Origin: DATAMF01 sp964472565
Lineage (GTDB): Bacteria > Chloroflexota > Anaerolineae > Aggregatilineales > Aggregatilineaceae
Direction of reading: 5' to 3'
DNA length: 12,179 nt
NCBI GenBank assembly: GCA_964472565.1
Contig: CAYYNB010000175.1
Location: forward strand, 1 to 12,179
How positions within the stretch are numbered: the stretch's first letter is position 1; each line of letters starts with the position of its first letter. The notes beneath the pieces are model-generated. The model was not told where the DNA came from, did not search any database, and saw only the letters and a list, made by a program, of their open reading frames with translations. A program made the translations under genes and the position numbers. Positions 11,644 to 12,179 of this stretch are shown here, piece by piece.

Positions 11644-12179
11644 GTGGCATCACTCAATAAAGGCATGAAACGCACGCGGCAGTCGTTTTTTGGGCGGATC
11701 GCCAATATGTTCGCCGCGTCGGAGATTGATGAGGATACCTGGGACGACATTGAAGGACTGCTGATCCAGGCGGACGTGGGCGTCAAAACGACAAATATGC
11801 TGGTCGAACGGATGAAAAGCCGCGTCAAACGCGACGGGATTAAGTCGCAGGAGAAACTGACGAACGCACTGAAAGAGGAACTCCGCGCGCTGCTGACCGA
11901 ACCCACGCCGCTGAACCTGAGCGGGCGCAAGCTGTCGGTGATGCTGATCGCAGGCGTAAACGGATCGGGCAAGACGACATCCATCGGCAAGATCGCGTAC
12001 CGGATGCGGCTGAACAATCGTAAAGTGTTGATCGCGGCGGGCGACACGTTCCGCGCGGCGGCGATTGAACAGTTGAAGCTGTGGGGAGATCGGGCAGGTG
12101 TCCCGGTGATCGCGGGGCAGCGGGCGCGCGATCCAGGCGCGGGGGTGGTTGACGCGGGGAGCGCCGCTACGGCGCGGGA
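11644..12179 (+). CDS. ftsY: Signal recognition particle receptor FtsY, partial (3' end outside window)
   Basis: FtsY is the SRP receptor GTPase that docks ribosome-SRP complexes at the membrane so that inner-membrane proteins insert during translation. The visible 178 residues cover the helical N domain (about 20-90) and the start of the G domain: LIAGVNGSGKTTSIGKIA (101-118) with the P-loop, AAGDTFRAAAIEQLKLWGDR (131-150), and GQRARDPGAGVVDA (158-171). The ALLT near 82-85 and the AAGDTFRAAA block separate FtsY from Ffh. The GTG start at 11644-11646 has GAGG ten bases upstream. An in-frame ATG at 11665 has worse spacing, and a stop at 11617 closes the frame. There is no acidic A domain as in E. 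coli; instead a short basic amphipathic start (SLNKGMKRTRQSFFGRI) probably touches the membrane, as in many bacteria. Confidence 0.95.
   Translation, partial: MASLNKGMKRTRQSFFGRIANMFAASEIDEDTWDDIEGLLIQADVGVKTTNMLVERMKSRVKRDGIKSQEKLTNALKEELRALLTEPTPLNLSGRKLSVMLIAGVNGSGKTTSIGKIAYRMRLNNRKVLIAAGDTFRAAAIEQLKLWGDRAGVPVIAGQRARDPGAGVVDAGSAATAR

Overview
The window is GC-rich bacterial chromosome with tightly packed genes. It carries twelve protein genes, of which the last (ftsY) runs off the right edge. The housekeeping genes are bacterial (lepA, ftsY, miaA, yraN, cinA). The intergenic DNA has short palindromes built on GGGGC/GCCCC arms followed by TAC, plus AT-rich repeats of the TTTTTAGTGGTT type. 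I associate that style of spacer with Chloroflexota (Anaerolineae-like lineages) and with cyanobacteria. A Chloroflexota source is my best guess; it is an inference from style, not a proven assignment. I see no rRNA, tRNA, CRISPR array, transposase or phage gene.

Layout. 1-552: no gene; a repeat-rich spacer with an AT-rich repeat and five GGGGC-type palindromes. 553-1809 (-): MFS transporter. 1983-4115 (-): operon yraN > miaA > membrane-anchored protein of unknown function, with overlapping or nearly abutting genes. 4116-4257: divergent spacer holding a good extended -10 promoter for a stand-alone cyclic-nucleotide-binding protein (4258-4743, +), which ends in an intrinsic terminator. 4813-7539 (+): cinA > degenerate orotate-phosphoribosyltransferase-like gene > ADP-ribosylglycohydrolase. 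7540-7611: convergent spacer with a perfect 34-bp palindrome. 7612-11286 (-): lepA > GNAT acetyltransferase > second MFS transporter. 11287-11643: divergent spacer with candidate promoters for lepA (-) and ftsY (+) and another block of repeats. 11644-12179 (+): ftsY, partial.

How the genes may work together. yraN-miaA joins a nuclease-like protein of unclear role with tRNA A37 isopentenylation. lepA and ftsY are translation and membrane-targeting functions transcribed in opposite directions. The most interesting set is cinA / PRTase-like / ADP-ribosylglycohydrolase. In the CinA family the N-terminal domain is known to hydrolyse ADP-ribose, and ADP-ribosylglycohydrolases release ADP-ribose from modified targets. 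Here the CinA C-terminal (NMN amidase, PncC-type) domain has lost its signature motif, and the neighbouring phosphoribosyltransferase-like protein has lost its PRPP-binding signature. The cluster may therefore be an ADP-ribose handling module with two pseudo-enzymatic parts. That is a hypothesis built from motif reading and gene order.
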